From: Candidatus Latescibacterota bacterium
GTDB lineage: Bacteria > Latescibacterota > UBA2968 > UBA8231
Length of the DNA: 64,000 bases
Reading direction: 5' to 3'
NCBI GenBank assembly: GCA_022819745.1
Contig: JAJEGS010000060.1
Span: 13,817-77,816, forward strand
This document shows, piece after piece, positions 17,902 to 27,101 of the stretch; the stretch's first letter is position 1; every line of letters starts with the position of its first letter. The notes under the pieces are model-generated. The model ran no database searches and had not been told where the DNA came from. It worked only from the letters and a program-made list of their open reading frames with translations. Made by a program: the position numbers and the translations under genes.

Positions 17902-20900
17902 TCACCGGATTTGGCGAATCTGCTCGACCTTCTTGTCGAGCCGCTTGGGGGAGATCGAGTGGGCGGTCCCCAACTCTTGGGCGAAGACCGAGACGCGATA
18001 TTCCTCTAGCATCCAGCGCAATTCCTCGATCTGGGCCGCTCGCTCGGGCGAATTGGTCTCCTCGGCGAGCTTTTCCAACTGAATCTGGTACACCTCGATC
18101 AACTCGACCTTCTGAGCGTCCTTGCGCGGGTCGGTCGCAGCGCGTTCGGCGCGCACCTCGACGGCTTTTAGGTAGCGGATTAAATGCCTGAGACGGTGGA
18201 AGGGGACGCGGGCGAGGAAGTCGTCTGGCAGCAGCCGCTCCAAGTCCGCGTCCAGCCCGCGATAGGACCGGTCTGAGAGGAGAATTTCGCGGCGGGCTTC
18301 GAGGAGGCTATCGACCAAGGAGATGAAGCGCGAGGCCAAGCCGCGCAGCCGTTGCTTGGCCTGAATCAGCACGGCGTCGAAGTCTTCTTGGCGCAGGGGT
18401 AGAATTTGCTCGCGGTGGAAGAGATAGCGCTCGAGATGTTCAAATGCTTGGGTGCGCAATTCTAGCGAACTGCCTTGATAGCGCGCCTTGAACTGCGCCA
18501 ACTCCTGGAGCTCGCGCTGGAGCCACGCCAGCTCGTCGCGCAACGCCAAGGCGCAGAGGCCCAAGAAACCCTCCCGCGAGCGAGCTTCGGCTTCGGCGCG
18601 GTTTTTGTAGAGCCGCAGCAACACGCCGCCTTCGTCCCGGTCGAGGCCAGGCCAGCCATAGAGCGGTACTCCACCCGCTTGAGTCACCTCTATTCGTTCG
18701 GGCGGGTCGCCGAAATCCCACGTAGTTATCCCTTCCCGTTCCCACTGTCGGGCCGCCTTTTTCCAAGCGTCGAGTTCGACCGGAGTGTCGTGCTGTTCGA
18801 GGCGTTGGGTCAACTGCTGCAAATCGCGGCCGGCTGCAACGGATTGCTCGTTGGTGCCCTGGATATCGACGCGCATCTTGAGATGGTCGGGCAAGTCGGC
18901 GGCGTTCCAGTCCGACGCTTGGATTTGGATATGGTAGTGCTGGCGAATGTGGTCTTGCAGCGACTCCAAAAAGGTGGGATGCGTCGGCTTGAGATCAGCG
19001 GCGATGCGTTGGGCCTTTGCCGGAATCGGCACCAGTTGCTTGCGCACGGACTTGGGCAGCGAGCGTAGCAGGATGGTGATTTTCTCTTCGAGCAGGCCCG
19101 GCACCAGCCATTCAAGTATTTCTGGATCCACGGCATGGGCCAGTTTATAGGGCAATTTGACGGTGATGCCGTCCTCGTCTTGCCCCGGTCGATAGGCGTA
19201 GCTGAGGGCTAGCTTATTGCCGTCGAGGTCGAGTGCGTCTGGGAAGGCCTGCTGGTCGAAGTCGTCACGAGTGGTGCCGAGCAAGTCTTCCTCCTGCATC
19301 ACGAGGAAGTCGTCGGCTTTGTCTTTGAGGAATCGGTTGAGGTCGGGCAGAGAGGAAACGTCGTCGAGGTACCGGGAGTAAAAGCGGGCCGCGGCCTCTT
19401 CGACGTGGACATCGGCCAAGCCGTGAGCGCGGGTCTGCCAAGTTTCGATCTTCTGACACAGGCGAATGTTGTGCGCGAGAAACTTGTGCGGAGTATGCAC
19501 CGTCCCGGGTACCAACGCCTCGCGGATGAATATCTCGGTGGCCTCGCGGGCGTTGATGCGGCTGTACGGGATGCGGCTGCTAAGAACTTCGAGACCATAG
19601 AGAGTCTGTTTTTCCCGCACCAGCACTCGCCCCGAACGCGGGTTGAAGTAGGGCTGGTCGTACGAAGCGCGACACAGGTGGCTGCCTAGCTCAGCGAGCC
19701 ATTCGGGCTGGATGCGGGCGACAGTGCGAGCGAACAGGCGCGAGGTCTCGACGATCTCGGCCGCGACCAACCAGTCGGGAGGCCCGCCCTCGCCCGGCTT
19801 TTTGCCCTTGTTGGGGCGGAACAGTCCCGAGCCGGGAAAAATCATCACCTCGCGGCTGCGCACGGCCTGATAGACATTGCCCTCCTCTTGACGCGCCACA
19901 CTCGAAAGCAGGCCGGTGAGTACCGCGCGGTGAATCGCGTCGTACCCGGCGGGTTCGCGGTTGAAGCGAAAGCCTTTTATCTCATTCAGTGTCTCGCGGA
20001 TCTGCGCGTGGATGTCGCGCCATTCGCGCATCCGCATGTAGGAGAGGTAGTGCGCCTTGCAGAATTTGCGCAGTTGGTTCTGCGAGGCAGTTTCCACTTT
20101 GTCGTGGTACGCGTTCCAGATGTTGAGATAAGCTAGGAAATCGGAATTTTTGTCGTGGAATTGGCGGTGCATTTGGTCGGCCGCATCCTGCTCTTCTAGG
20201 GGCCGCTCGCGCGGATCTTGAATGCTGATGGCCGCGGCGATGACGAGTACTTCGGACAGGGCTTGCTCCTCGCGCGCCTGAAGCAGCATCCGCGAGACCG
20301 TGGGGTCGATGGGCAGGCGCGCCATGGCGCGGCCAATGGGAGTGAGTGCGCGGTTTTCGTCGAGGGCGTTGAGCTGGCTCAGGAGCTGAAAACCGCCGGC
20401 GATAGCGGCTTTTGCCGGGGGGTCGATAAAGGGGAACGCCTCAATGTCCCCTAGCTTGAGATTGATCATCCGCAGGATGACCTCGGCGAGATTGGCGCGC
20501 TGGATTTCGGGCTGGGTGTATTCGGGCCGCGAGAGAAAATCTTGCTCCGAGTAGAGGCGAATGCACACCCCGTCCGCGACCCGCCCGCAGCGCCCCTCCC
20601 GCTGGCGGGCGCTGCTCTGCGAAATGGGTTCGATAGGCAGGCGCTGGGTGTGCGTGCGGGGATTGTAGCGCGACAGACGCGCCAAGCCCGTATCTACGAC
20701 GTAGCGAATGCGAGGAATGGTCAGCGAAGTCTCGGCGATATTGGTGGCCAACACTACGCGGCGGCGGTCTCCCGGGGCGAACACGCGCTGCTGCTCCCCA
20801 GCGGTTAGGCGGCCAAACAGCGGCAAAATCTCGACGCCGCGCAACTTGCGCCCTTCGAGCCGCTCGCGGGTCTCGCGGATATCGCGCTCGGACGGCAGAA

Positions 20901-21783
20901 AGATCAACAGGTCGCCTTCCCGCGACATGCGCAAAATTTCTTCTACCGCGCTGGCGGCCGCATCCAAATACGTGTAGTCGCCGCGGTCTTGCAGAATCTC
21001 GTCGAGTGGCCAGTAGCGCACCTCGACCGGGAACATTCGGCCCGAAACCTCGATGACCGGGGCATCGTCGAAAGCCTTAGAGAAGGTTTCGGTGTCGATG
21101 GTAGCCGAAGTAATGACGATCTTGAGATCGGGCCGCTTGCGCCGGAGAAGCCGCAGGTAGCCGAGTAAAAAGTCGATATTGAGGCTGCGCTCGTGAGCTT
21201 CATCGACAATAATGGTGTCGTATTCGAGCAGGTCGGGATCGCCTTGGGTCTCGGCCAGTAGGATGCCGTCGGTCATCACCTTGATACAGGTCTCGGGCGC
21301 AGTCTGATCGCGGAAGCGGATTTTGCAGCCCACATCGCGGCCGTAGGTCACTTTGAGCTCTTCGGCCACGCGCTGAGCGATGGAAAGCGCGGCCACGCGG
21401 CGCGGCTGCGTGACGGCAATGCGGCCAGCCTCGCCCCGGCCAGCCTCTAGGCAGATTTTGGGTAGTTGCGTACTCTTGCCCGAACCGGTTTCCCCCGCGA
21501 CGATGACGACGGGATGCGCCTTGATCGCCGCGAGGATTTCGTCCCTGCGGTCGCTGATGGGCAGGGCGGGTGGGTAGGTGGGAATTGGGCGGTTTTTGCG
21601 CCGCCGTTCGCGCAGGCGCGTAGAGCTGCGAGCTTGGCCCAAGAGGCGTTCGACTTCTTTCGGATCGAGGCGACCACGACGCCTCAGCCGCCGTTCGATG
21701 CGCACCCGATCTTGGAGCATGCACTGAGGCAGGAGGGTTTTAAGCGCAGTGATGGGATGCGATTTGGTAGGATATTTATTCAA
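17902..21783 (-). CDS. hrpA: ATP-dependent RNA helicase HrpA
   Basis: A 1293-residue DEAH-box helicase of the expected HrpA length. Walker A is 'GETGSGKST' at about 97-105, the DEAH box at 194-197, motif III 'SAT' near 226, and motif VI 'QREGRCGRVADG' near 400. The long C-terminal extension characteristic of HrpA (DUF3418 region) follows the HA2/OB part. In E. coli HrpA resolves stalled or collided ribosomes. I keep the TTG start at 21783 because the preceding 'ALKTLLPQCMLQDRVRIERRL' aligns with the E. coli N-terminus; an ATG at 21720 is the alternative. Neither has a good Shine-Dalgarno. It appears to be a single-gene unit. Confidence 0.95.
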   Translation of the reverse strand: MNKYPTKSHPITALKTLLPQCMLQDRVRIERRLRRRGRLDPKEVERLLGQARSSTRLRERRRKNRPIPTYPPALPISDRRDEILAAIKAHPVVIVAGETGSGKSTQLPKICLEAGRGEAGRIAVTQPRRVAALSIAQRVAEELKVTYGRDVGCKIRFRDQTAPETCIKVMTDGILLAETQGDPDLLEYDTIIVDEAHERSLNIDFLLGYLRLLRRKRPDLKIVITSATIDTETFSKAFDDAPVIEVSGRMFPVEVRYWPLDEILQDRGDYTYLDAAASAVEEILRMSREGDLLIFLPSERDIRETRERLEGRKLRGVEILPLFGRLTAGEQQRVFAPGDRRRVVLATNIAETSLTIPRIRYVVDTGLARLSRYNPRTHTQRLPIEPISQSSARQREGRCGRVADGVCIRLYSEQDFLSRPEYTQPEIQRANLAEVILRMINLKLGDIEAFPFIDPPAKAAIAGGFQLLSQLNALDENRALTPIGRAMARLPIDPTVSRMLLQAREEQALSEVLVIAAAISIQDPRERPLEEQDAADQMHRQFHDKNSDFLAYLNIWNAYHDKVETASQNQLRKFCKAHYLSYMRMREWRDIHAQIRETLNEIKGFRFNREPAGYDAIHRAVLTGLLSSVARQEEGNVYQAVRSREVMIFPGSGLFRPNKGKKPGEGGPPDWLVAAEIVETSRLFARTVARIQPEWLAELGSHLCRASYDQPYFNPRSGRVLVREKQTLYGLEVLSSRIPYSRINAREATEIFIREALVPGTVHTPHKFLAHNIRLCQKIETWQTRAHGLADVHVEEAAARFYSRYLDDVSSLPDLNRFLKDKADDFLVMQEEDLLGTTRDDFDQQAFPDALDLDGNKLALSYAYRPGQDEDGITVKLPYKLAHAVDPEILEWLVPGLLEEKITILLRSLPKSVRKQLVPIPAKAQRIAADLKPTHPTFLESLQDHIRQHYHIQIQASDWNAADLPDHLKMRVDIQGTNEQSVAAGRDLQQLTQRLEQHDTPVELDAWKKAARQWEREGITTWDFGDPPERIEVTQAGGVPLYGWPGLDRDEGGVLLRLYKNRAEAEARSREGFLGLCALALRDELAWLQRELQELAQFKARYQGSSLELRTQAFEHLERYLFHREQILPLRQEDFDAVLIQAKQRLRGLASRFISLVDSLLEARREILLSDRSYRGLDADLERLLPDDFLARVPFHRLRHLIRYLKAVEVRAERAATDPRKDAQKVELIEVYQIQLEKLAEETNSPERAAQIEELRWMLEEYRVSVFAQELGTAHSISPKRLDKKVEQIRQIR

Positions 21784-21930
21784 AATTTACAAGGAGTTAC
21801 GGCGTTTTTATTGGCACGAAAAATGTACGGTAGGGGCCAGATAGTGGCAACTATGTAGGCGGGTATTACTTTTTCGTCGCTCGGCTCAGGGACGACGAAT
21901 GATCATCGCCGTTGATACAGCGCGGCCTAT

Positions 21931-23199
21931 TCAGGCATCAGTACGCCACAGGCGCGGTATCGGGCTAGTGGCTTGCTGCTCGGGCAAGTGCCAGTATTCG
22001 GCCTCTGGCGGGACCTCTTGCAGGTGCGGGCAGGTCATGCCGTGGCGGTCCCACACCACTTCGCCCGCGCGCAAGGTCAGCGCGCATTCAAGGCGGTGCT
22101 GGGCTTCGATGCAGGCCCAGCCGCAGTCGCGAAAGTAGAAGTTGCCCTCAAGGACGCCCAGCACGGCGATGTCGGCCTCAGAGCCGGGCGTCAAAGTCCC
22201 CAACTCGGGCCGGCGGATGGCGCTGGCGGGCGTGACGGTGGAGCGGTAGATCACTTCCTGTAAGGACATGTTCATGGCCAAGCACTTGGACATAGTGTCG
22301 AGCATGGAGTGGACGTGGCCGTTTATATTGCCCATGTGCAGGTCAGTGCTGATAGAATCGGGCGGGAAGCCATCGGCAATAGCCGGCATGGCGGCGCGGT
22401 ACCAGAAGCTAGCCGCCCCGTGCCCGAGGTCGAAGTGAATGCCCCGCTCGCGCGCCTTGTGCATGTAGTCGTACACCGCGCCATCTTCATCGACGACGGG
22501 GAACTGGCGGGCAAAGACGTGGGTGTGGATGTCGCCGGGACGCAGGTGTTTGAGAAGGAGGTCGGGGTAGGAGCGCTCGGGCGGGCGCGGCCAAAAGTCA
22601 ACCATCACCGGCATTTTACAGCGCTCCCCGGCCTCGACGGCCGCGTCAACCGAGGCCCACGGCGGATGCTCGTCGTCAAACGGCTTGGTGGTCCAATAGT
22701 GGGCGGTCTTGATGCCGACGCACACCTCGTCGTGGGCCGCAGCCATCTCGGCCGCCCGCTGAGGATCGAGGTTGGCGACGATTTGTTCGGGAGGGCCCAT
22801 GCCTGGGGCGGCGATGTTGACGTAGGCGAACATGCGGATCTTGGAGTGGTCGATCACCGTCTCGCGGAAGTGCGCAAACTCCTCGGCCCCGGCTGTGCCC
22901 GTATCGACGCAGGTGGTTACACCCTCTTTGAGAAAGTGGGCGTCGGCGTGGAGACTGCCCACCAACCCGCCGGATTGGCGGGCGCGGGTATGGTACGTAT
23001 GGACGTGGATGTCGAGTAGGCCCGGCACGACGACGAGATTGCCTACGTCGATGACGCGATGGGCGTCCGCCGGGGAAATGTCCTCTTCGACGCGGGCGAT
23101 GCGGCCGTCGAGTACGCCGACGTCGGCGACGCCGTTGATGTCGTTGACAGGATCGATTACGTGGCCGCCTTTGAGTACTATTTCGAGCTTGCGGGGCAT
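21931..23199 (-). CDS. amidohydrolase/deacetylase family metallohydrolase
   Basis: A 422-residue metal-dependent hydrolase of the dihydroorotase-like amidohydrolase group. It shows the N-terminal beta-sandwich 'GGHVIDPVNDINGVADVGV', the first metal motif 'GLLDIHVHTYH', a carboxylate-bridging strand 'GIKTAHYWT', the His in 'DIHTHVFARQF', and the C-terminal sandwich 'LTPGSEADIAVL'. Relatives hydrolyse N-acetylated or cyclic amide substrates, often amino-sugar or amino-acid derivatives. No signal peptide. Some 147 bp lie between it and HrpA downstream, so co-transcription is uncertain. Confidence 0.87.
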   Translation of the reverse strand: MPRKLEIVLKGGHVIDPVNDINGVADVGVLDGRIARVEEDISPADAHRVIDVGNLVVVPGLLDIHVHTYHTRARQSGGLVGSLHADAHFLKEGVTTCVDTGTAGAEEFAHFRETVIDHSKIRMFAYVNIAAPGMGPPEQIVANLDPQRAAEMAAAHDEVCVGIKTAHYWTTKPFDDEHPPWASVDAAVEAGERCKMPVMVDFWPRPPERSYPDLLLKHLRPGDIHTHVFARQFPVVDEDGAVYDYMHKARERGIHFDLGHGAASFWYRAAMPAIADGFPPDSISTDLHMGNINGHVHSMLDTMSKCLAMNMSLQEVIYRSTVTPASAIRRPELGTLTPGSEADIAVLGVLEGNFYFRDCGWACIEAQHRLECALTLRAGEVVWDRHGMTCPHLQEVPPEAEYWHLPEQQATSPIPRLWRTDA

Positions 23200-23272
23200 G
23201 GTTTTTTCGTTTCGGATGTTGTAGTGAGAATCAAAAAGTAGGCTGGGGCAAAAGGAGGGTCAAATGAGGTTG

Positions 23273-23302
23273 TTGACAATGGTCAGATGCTTAGAGTACA
23301 AT
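23273..23302 (+). promoter_or_regulatory. sigma70-type promoter for the NfeD-FloA operon
   Basis: TTGACA at 23273-23278 is separated by 18 bases from TACAAT at 23297-23302, close to the sigma70 consensus. The predicted start of transcription is near 23309, leaving a leader of about 24 bases before the NfeD ATG at 23333. It points into the operon and lies in an intergenic stretch between divergent genes. Confidence 0.65.
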
Positions 23303-23332
23303 TATCGGATTATAGCGTATATTCAATAGCAA

Positions 23333-24652
23333 ATGCGACATCTTATCTATACACTCCTAATTTTGGCGGCTGGCAGCGCCCAAGCCCAAACCGTCTATCG
23401 CGTCCATCTCAAGCTAGAGGGCATGATTGACCCAGGCGTGGCGGCCTTTGTCGAGCGCGTGATCGTCGAGGCCGACGAGACCAAAGCCGACGCGATCGTC
23501 TTTGAGATCGACACCTTTGGCGGGCGCGTCGATGCGGCCACTGTGATCCGCGACGCCATCCTCGACGCCGAAACCCTGACCATCGCCTTTATCAATAAGC
23601 GGGCGATTTCGGCCGGGGCGCTCATCTCGCTGGCCTGCGACAAGATCGTCATGACGCAAGCCTCGACTATGGGTGCGACTACCCCGGTCGATGCCACGGG
23701 CGACAAAGCTAGCGACAAAATAACCTCTTATATGCGCGCCGAAATGCGCGCCACGGCCGAGCGCACCGGTCGCAACGTCAAGATTGCCGAGGCCATGGTC
23801 GATGAGCGCGTCGATGTGCCGGGCCTGAGCGCCGAAGCGGGTCGGCCAGCCACTCTGACCACCGAGCAGGCGCTCAACTACCAGATGGCCGACGAGACAG
23901 CCGAGACGCTGGTCGAGCTGTTGCGCATCTACGATTTAGGCGAGGCCGAAATCGTCGAGGTCGAGCTCAACTGGACCGAGCACGTCTTGCGTATGTTGAC
24001 CCATCCGGTCGTCACTTCGATCTTGCTGGCCGTGGCCATGTTCGGCTTAATCGCCGAGGTGCGCACGCCCGGTTGGGGCTTGGGCGGCACGTTGGCGCTA
24101 GTGGCGCTGGGGCTTTTCTTTGGCAGCCACTTGATCGTCCACCTAGCGGAGTGGCAGGAACTGGCGCTCTTTGCGGTGGGCGTGACGCTTTTGGTCGTCG
24201 AACTGGTGGCTATTCCGGGCTTTGGCATTGTGGGCGTGTTGGGTATCGGAGCGATGCTTGCGAGCGTAGTGATCACCCAATTGGGCGATTTTCAATTGTG
24301 GAGTTTCGAGGAAATCGTCTCGGTGATCGGGCGTCTCGCCGGCTCGATGATCGGCGCGTTCGTACTCTCGCTCATCGTTTTGCGCTCCCTGCCCAAGTTC
24401 GCCGCCTTCAACCGCCTAGTACTCCACAACGAAATCAAGGCCGCTGATGGGTACACTTCCTCCTCGCGCACGACCGACGATGAGCTGTTGGGCAAGGAAG
24501 GGGTCACGGTTAGCTACCTGCGGCCCTCGGGTATCGCCCTGTTGGGAGGCAAGCGGCTCACCGTGATCGCCGAAGGCGAATTCATCGAAGCGCAGCGGCC
24601 CATTAAAGTAGTAGAAGCCCGTGGCAGCCGAGTGGTGGTGAAGGCGCTATGA
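23333..24652 (+). CDS. NfeD/1510-N family membrane-bound ClpP-like serine protease
   Basis: A 439-residue protein with a signal peptide (MRHLIYTLLILAAGSAQAQ), an N-terminal ClpP/crotonase-like protease domain ('EIDTFGGRVDAA', catalytic Ser in 'SAGALISLACDKIVM', and a Lys-containing helix further on), four to five membrane helices (about 215-360) and a C-terminal OB-fold NfeD domain ('GVTVSYLRPSGIALLGG'). Homologues cleave membrane proteins such as stomatins and act with flotillins. It overlaps the short NfeD gene by ATGA and precedes floA, the classical linkage. Confidence 0.92.
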   Translation: MRHLIYTLLILAAGSAQAQTVYRVHLKLEGMIDPGVAAFVERVIVEADETKADAIVFEIDTFGGRVDAATVIRDAILDAETLTIAFINKRAISAGALISLACDKIVMTQASTMGATTPVDATGDKASDKITSYMRAEMRATAERTGRNVKIAEAMVDERVDVPGLSAEAGRPATLTTEQALNYQMADETAETLVELLRIYDLGEAEIVEVELNWTEHVLRMLTHPVVTSILLAVAMFGLIAEVRTPGWGLGGTLALVALGLFFGSHLIVHLAEWQELALFAVGVTLLVVELVAIPGFGIVGVLGIGAMLASVVITQLGDFQLWSFEEIVSVIGRLAGSMIGAFVLSLIVLRSLPKFAAFNRLVLHNEIKAADGYTSSSRTTDDELLGKEGVTVSYLRPSGIALLGGKRLTVIAEGEFIEAQRPIKVVEARGSRVVVKAL

Positions 24653-25158
24653 GCTTTCTGGGAGGAGAGGTGTTGGAATGGGTTTATTCGCTGGCCCTGC
24701 TAGTGCTCGGCTTTGTGCTGGTGCTCTTGGAAATTTTCGTAATCCCAGGGCTCAATATCTTCGGCATCGTTGGTTTGCTGACTGCCGTCGCTGGCATTGG
24801 CTATGCCTATATGAACATGGGCGGCTTGGCGGCTGGCGTCGTGGCGGGCTTGGGGCTTGTGGGCACCGCCATCTTGGTGCGGCTGATGCTCAAGGTCCGC
24901 GCTTGGAACCGCTTGGTGCTCAACGATGGCATGACGCGCAAGGCCGGCTACGATTCGGTCAAGCCCGGCCGCGAGGCATTGCTCGGGCAGACGGGCGAGG
25001 CGGTTACGACGCTGCGGCCAGCGGGGCGGGCGCAATTTGGCGAACGGGTATTCGACGTAGTCAGCGAAGGTGGCTATATTGAACGCGGTGAGCAGGTCGA
25101 GGTACTAAAAGTGGCTGGCAACAGAGTAGTAGTTCAGTCCGTCCAGTCCGAATCTTAG
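24649..25158 (+). CDS. short NfeD family protein
   Basis: A 169-residue membrane protein with two or three N-terminal helices ('LALLVLGFVLVLLEIFVIPGLNIFGIVG' region) and a C-terminal OB fold ('GQTGEAVTTLRPAGRAQFGERVFDVVSEG'). It lacks the protease domain. Its ATG overlaps the stop of the full-length NfeD gene, and floA starts 24 bp later with AAGGAG upstream. The family serves as a partner of flotillin in membrane microdomains. Confidence 0.9.
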   Translation: MSFLGGEVLEWVYSLALLVLGFVLVLLEIFVIPGLNIFGIVGLLTAVAGIGYAYMNMGGLAAGVVAGLGLVGTAILVRLMLKVRAWNRLVLNDGMTRKAGYDSVKPGREALLGQTGEAVTTLRPAGRAQFGERVFDVVSEGGYIERGEQVEVLKVAGNRVVVQSVQSES

Positions 25159-25182
25159 TTCACTCCTTTCAAGGAGCTAATA

Positions 25183-26160
25183 ATGGAAGTTCTGTTTTTG
25201 GTCTTGGCGCTTTTCGGCATCATCATCTTTTTATCGCTCTTCACCTATTTCATTCCGGTGGGGCTGTGGATTTCGGCCTATTTCGCCGGAGTCAGGGTGG
25301 CGATTTTCAAGGACTTGGTGGGTATGCGACTGCGCAAGGTGCCACCGCGACAGATCGTCGGCCCCAAAATCAGCGCCGCTAAGGCGGGGCTGGATGTCGG
25401 CTTGGAGAGCATGGAAGCCCACTACTTGGCCGGCGGCAACGTCAACGCGGTGATTTTGGCCCTGATCTCGGCTGACAAGGCCAACATCGACCTGAGCTTT
25501 GAGCGGGCCGCGAGCATCGACTTGGCGGGCCGCGACGTGCTCGACGCGGTCAAAGTCAGCGTCAATCCGAAGGTGATCAACACGCCCCTGATTGCGGCGA
25601 TTGCCAAAGACGGTATTCAGGTCAAGGCCACCTGCCGAGTAACCGTGCGCGCCAATATCGACCGCTTGGTCGGCGGTGCCGGCGAGGAGACGATCATCGC
25701 CCGGGTCGGCGAGGGGATCGTTACCACCATCGGCTCGGCTTCGACGCACAAAGAGGTGCTCGAAAATCCCGATCTGATCTCCCGGCGCGTGCTAGAAAAG
25801 GGCCTCGACTCGGAGACGGCCTTTGAGATTCTCTCGATTGACATCGCCGATGTCGATGTGGGCGAGAATATCGGCGCTAAGTTGCAGACCGATCAGGCGG
25901 ATGCCGATCTCAAAATTGCCCAAGCCAAGGCCGAGGAACGCCGGGCCATGGCCCAGGCGCGCGAGCAGGAGATGACGGCCCAAGTAGTAGAGATGGAATC
26001 GCGGGTCAAGGAAGCCGAGGCCGAAGTGCCGCGTGCGATGGCCGAGGCCTTCCGCGAGGGCAACTTGGGCATTATGGACTACTACCGCATGCGCAATATC
26101 CAAGCTGACACGGATATGCGCGACTCCATTTCCGAAAGCGGCGAGGATCGCGACAACTAG
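25183..26160 (+). CDS. floA: flotillin-like protein FloA
   Basis: A 325-residue protein, close to the ~330 residues usual for FloA. It has an N-terminal membrane segment (about 3-30), the PHB/SPFH-type domain with '[23 protein letters not shown]', '[19 protein letters not shown]' and '[15 protein letters not shown]', then a charged coiled coil ('[17 protein letters not shown]') and the terminal '[18 protein letters not shown]' signature. FloA organises membrane microdomains and scaffolds protein complexes. It is third in the NfeD operon. Confidence 0.94.
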   Translation: MEVLFLVLALFGIIIFLSLFTYFIPVGLWISAYFAGVRVAIFKDLVGMRLRKVPPRQIVGPKISAAKAGLDVGLESMEAHYLAGGNVNAVILALISADKANIDLSFERAASIDLAGRDVLDAVKVSVNPKVINTPLIAAIAKDGIQVKATCRVTVRANIDRLVGGAGEETIIARVGEGIVTTIGSASTHKEVLENPDLISRRVLEKGLDSETAFEILSIDIADVDVGENIGAKLQTDQADADLKIAQAKAEERRAMAQAREQEMTAQVVEMESRVKEAEAEVPRAMAEAFREGNLGIMDYYRMRNIQADTDMRDSISESGEDRDN

Positions 26161-26163
26161 TCC

Positions 26164-26652
26164 ATGGAACTCCTACTCTTTACCCTCGCCATCCTGTTCA
26201 GCATATTTTCGGCGCTGATGGAGCGTCGCAAGCGTCGCAAACGGCTTGAAGAGGCCCAACAACAGCACGCCGAGATCGAACAGCAGCATGCCGAGGTCAA
26301 TCCGGCCACGCCTGTTGTCGTCGAGGAAAAGAAGGAAGAAGAGCCCAGCTTTGGGTGGCCTTTTGACGGGGATCCCTTTGAGGAGCCGGTTCCTGTCGAG
26401 GTTGATCCGGCCGAAGCTGAGCGGGAGGCGCTAGAGGCCGAGCGGCAGGCGCTAGAGGCCGAGCGGCGCGCCGTGGCGGCCGAAAAGCTGGCCATGGAGC
26501 GGCTAAAGGAGACCAAGCCCCAAGAGTCAGGCGAGGAGCGGCGACCTCGTCGCACCCGGAGTCGCTGGTTCCTCACCCCTCAGACAGCGCGCGATGCGAT
26601 CGTCTATATGGAAATCCTCGGCAAGCCGAAGAGCGAACGAGAGGAGTGGTAA
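26164..26652 (+). CDS. membrane-anchored coiled-coil protein of the FloA operon
   Basis: A 162-residue protein that starts three bases after floA. Residues 1-19 form one hydrophobic helix, followed by a basic patch (RRKRRKR), a glutamine/glutamate-rich helix, a Pro-Glu linker, and a second strong coiled coil with the repeat 'EAEREALEAERQALEAERR'. The C-terminus is basic. No named family is recognised. Position and topology suggest an accessory protein of the flotillin microdomain; that is inference. Confidence 0.72.
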   Translation: MELLLFTLAILFSIFSALMERRKRRKRLEEAQQQHAEIEQQHAEVNPATPVVVEEKKEEEPSFGWPFDGDPFEEPVPVEVDPAEAEREALEAERQALEAERRAVAAEKLAMERLKETKPQESGEERRPRRTRSRWFLTPQTARDAIVYMEILGKPKSEREEW

Positions 26653-26661
26653 ATGGTATAA

Positions 26662-26748
26662 GCCGGAGTGGCGGAATTGGTAGACGCGCTGGATTCAAAA
26701 TCCTGTATCCGCAAGGGTGTGTGGGTTCGAGTCCCACCTCCGGCACCA
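26662..26748 (+). tRNA. tRNA-Leu (anticodon CAA)
   Basis: 87 nt including an encoded CCA. The acceptor stem pairs GCCGGAG with CTCCGGC, the D arm carries 'GCGGAATTGGTAGACGCGC', the T arm 'GTGGGTTCGAGTCCCAC', and there is a long variable arm with a GCAA loop, as in class II tRNAs. The anticodon CAA is at 26696-26698 in the loop TTCAAAA. The anticodon stem has a T-T mismatch (CTGGA against TCCTG). Confidence 0.95.
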
Positions 26749-26765
26749 TTTTGACTAACCGTTGT

Positions 26766-26801
26766 AAGCTAGCGATGCGGAACCACTCGTATCGCTAGCT
26801 T
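26766..26801 (+). terminator. stem-loop downstream of tRNA-Leu
   Basis: AAGCTAGCGAT (26766-26776) pairs perfectly with ATCGCTAGCTT (26791-26801) around a 14-nt loop, 17 bases after the tRNA. Only a broken T-rich stretch follows, so termination is likely but not textbook. Confidence 0.5.
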
Positions 26802-26930
26802 CATCTGTTCCCTTTGTACCCCTATGGGCTGCGTAATTTTACCTCCCCTTTTCTTTCCCGTGTGTCGAAAGCTCAATTAATTTTCTCCCCTTTTTTTTAC
26901 GTCCCCAAGTTCCGAAAGGAGATAACCGCC

Positions 26931-27089
26931 GTGACATCTCCGGAAATAAGACGCCTTTTCGACATCGTCTCGGTACTCGTTCTGCTGATTGTAGTTCCGG
27001 CGTACATCTTCTGTCGCTTGGGACTCATTCTGCTGATTGCAGTTCCGACAGCTTACATCTTCTACCGTCTGAGGTCGCACGCTGACTAA
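26931..27089 (+). CDS. small two-helix membrane protein with internal duplication
   Basis: I chose the GTG at 26931, preceded by AAAGGAG, giving 52 residues. A frame extends back to 26814, but that part is low-complexity and follows the tRNA terminator. After a short polar N-terminus there are two hydrophobic segments that repeat each other: 'LLIVVPAYIFCRLG' and 'LLIAVPTAYIFYRL'. The duplication is also visible in the DNA. It ends in a basic tail. No family is recognised. It lies 12 bp before the next gene and may be co-transcribed with it. Confidence 0.5.
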   Translation: MTSPEIRRLFDIVSVLVLLIVVPAYIFCRLGLILLIAVPTAYIFYRLRSHAD

Positions 27090-27101
27090 CGGGACGAGAC
27101 C

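Noticed and set aside
21873..21899. TTCGTCG/CGACGAA stem between the amidohydrolase and HrpA
   Set aside because: Followed by A residues, not T, on the transcribed minus strand; no clear function.
22309..23019. 236-codon plus-strand frame opposite the amidohydrolase
   Set aside because: Shadow of a clearly conserved metallohydrolase; no domain signal.
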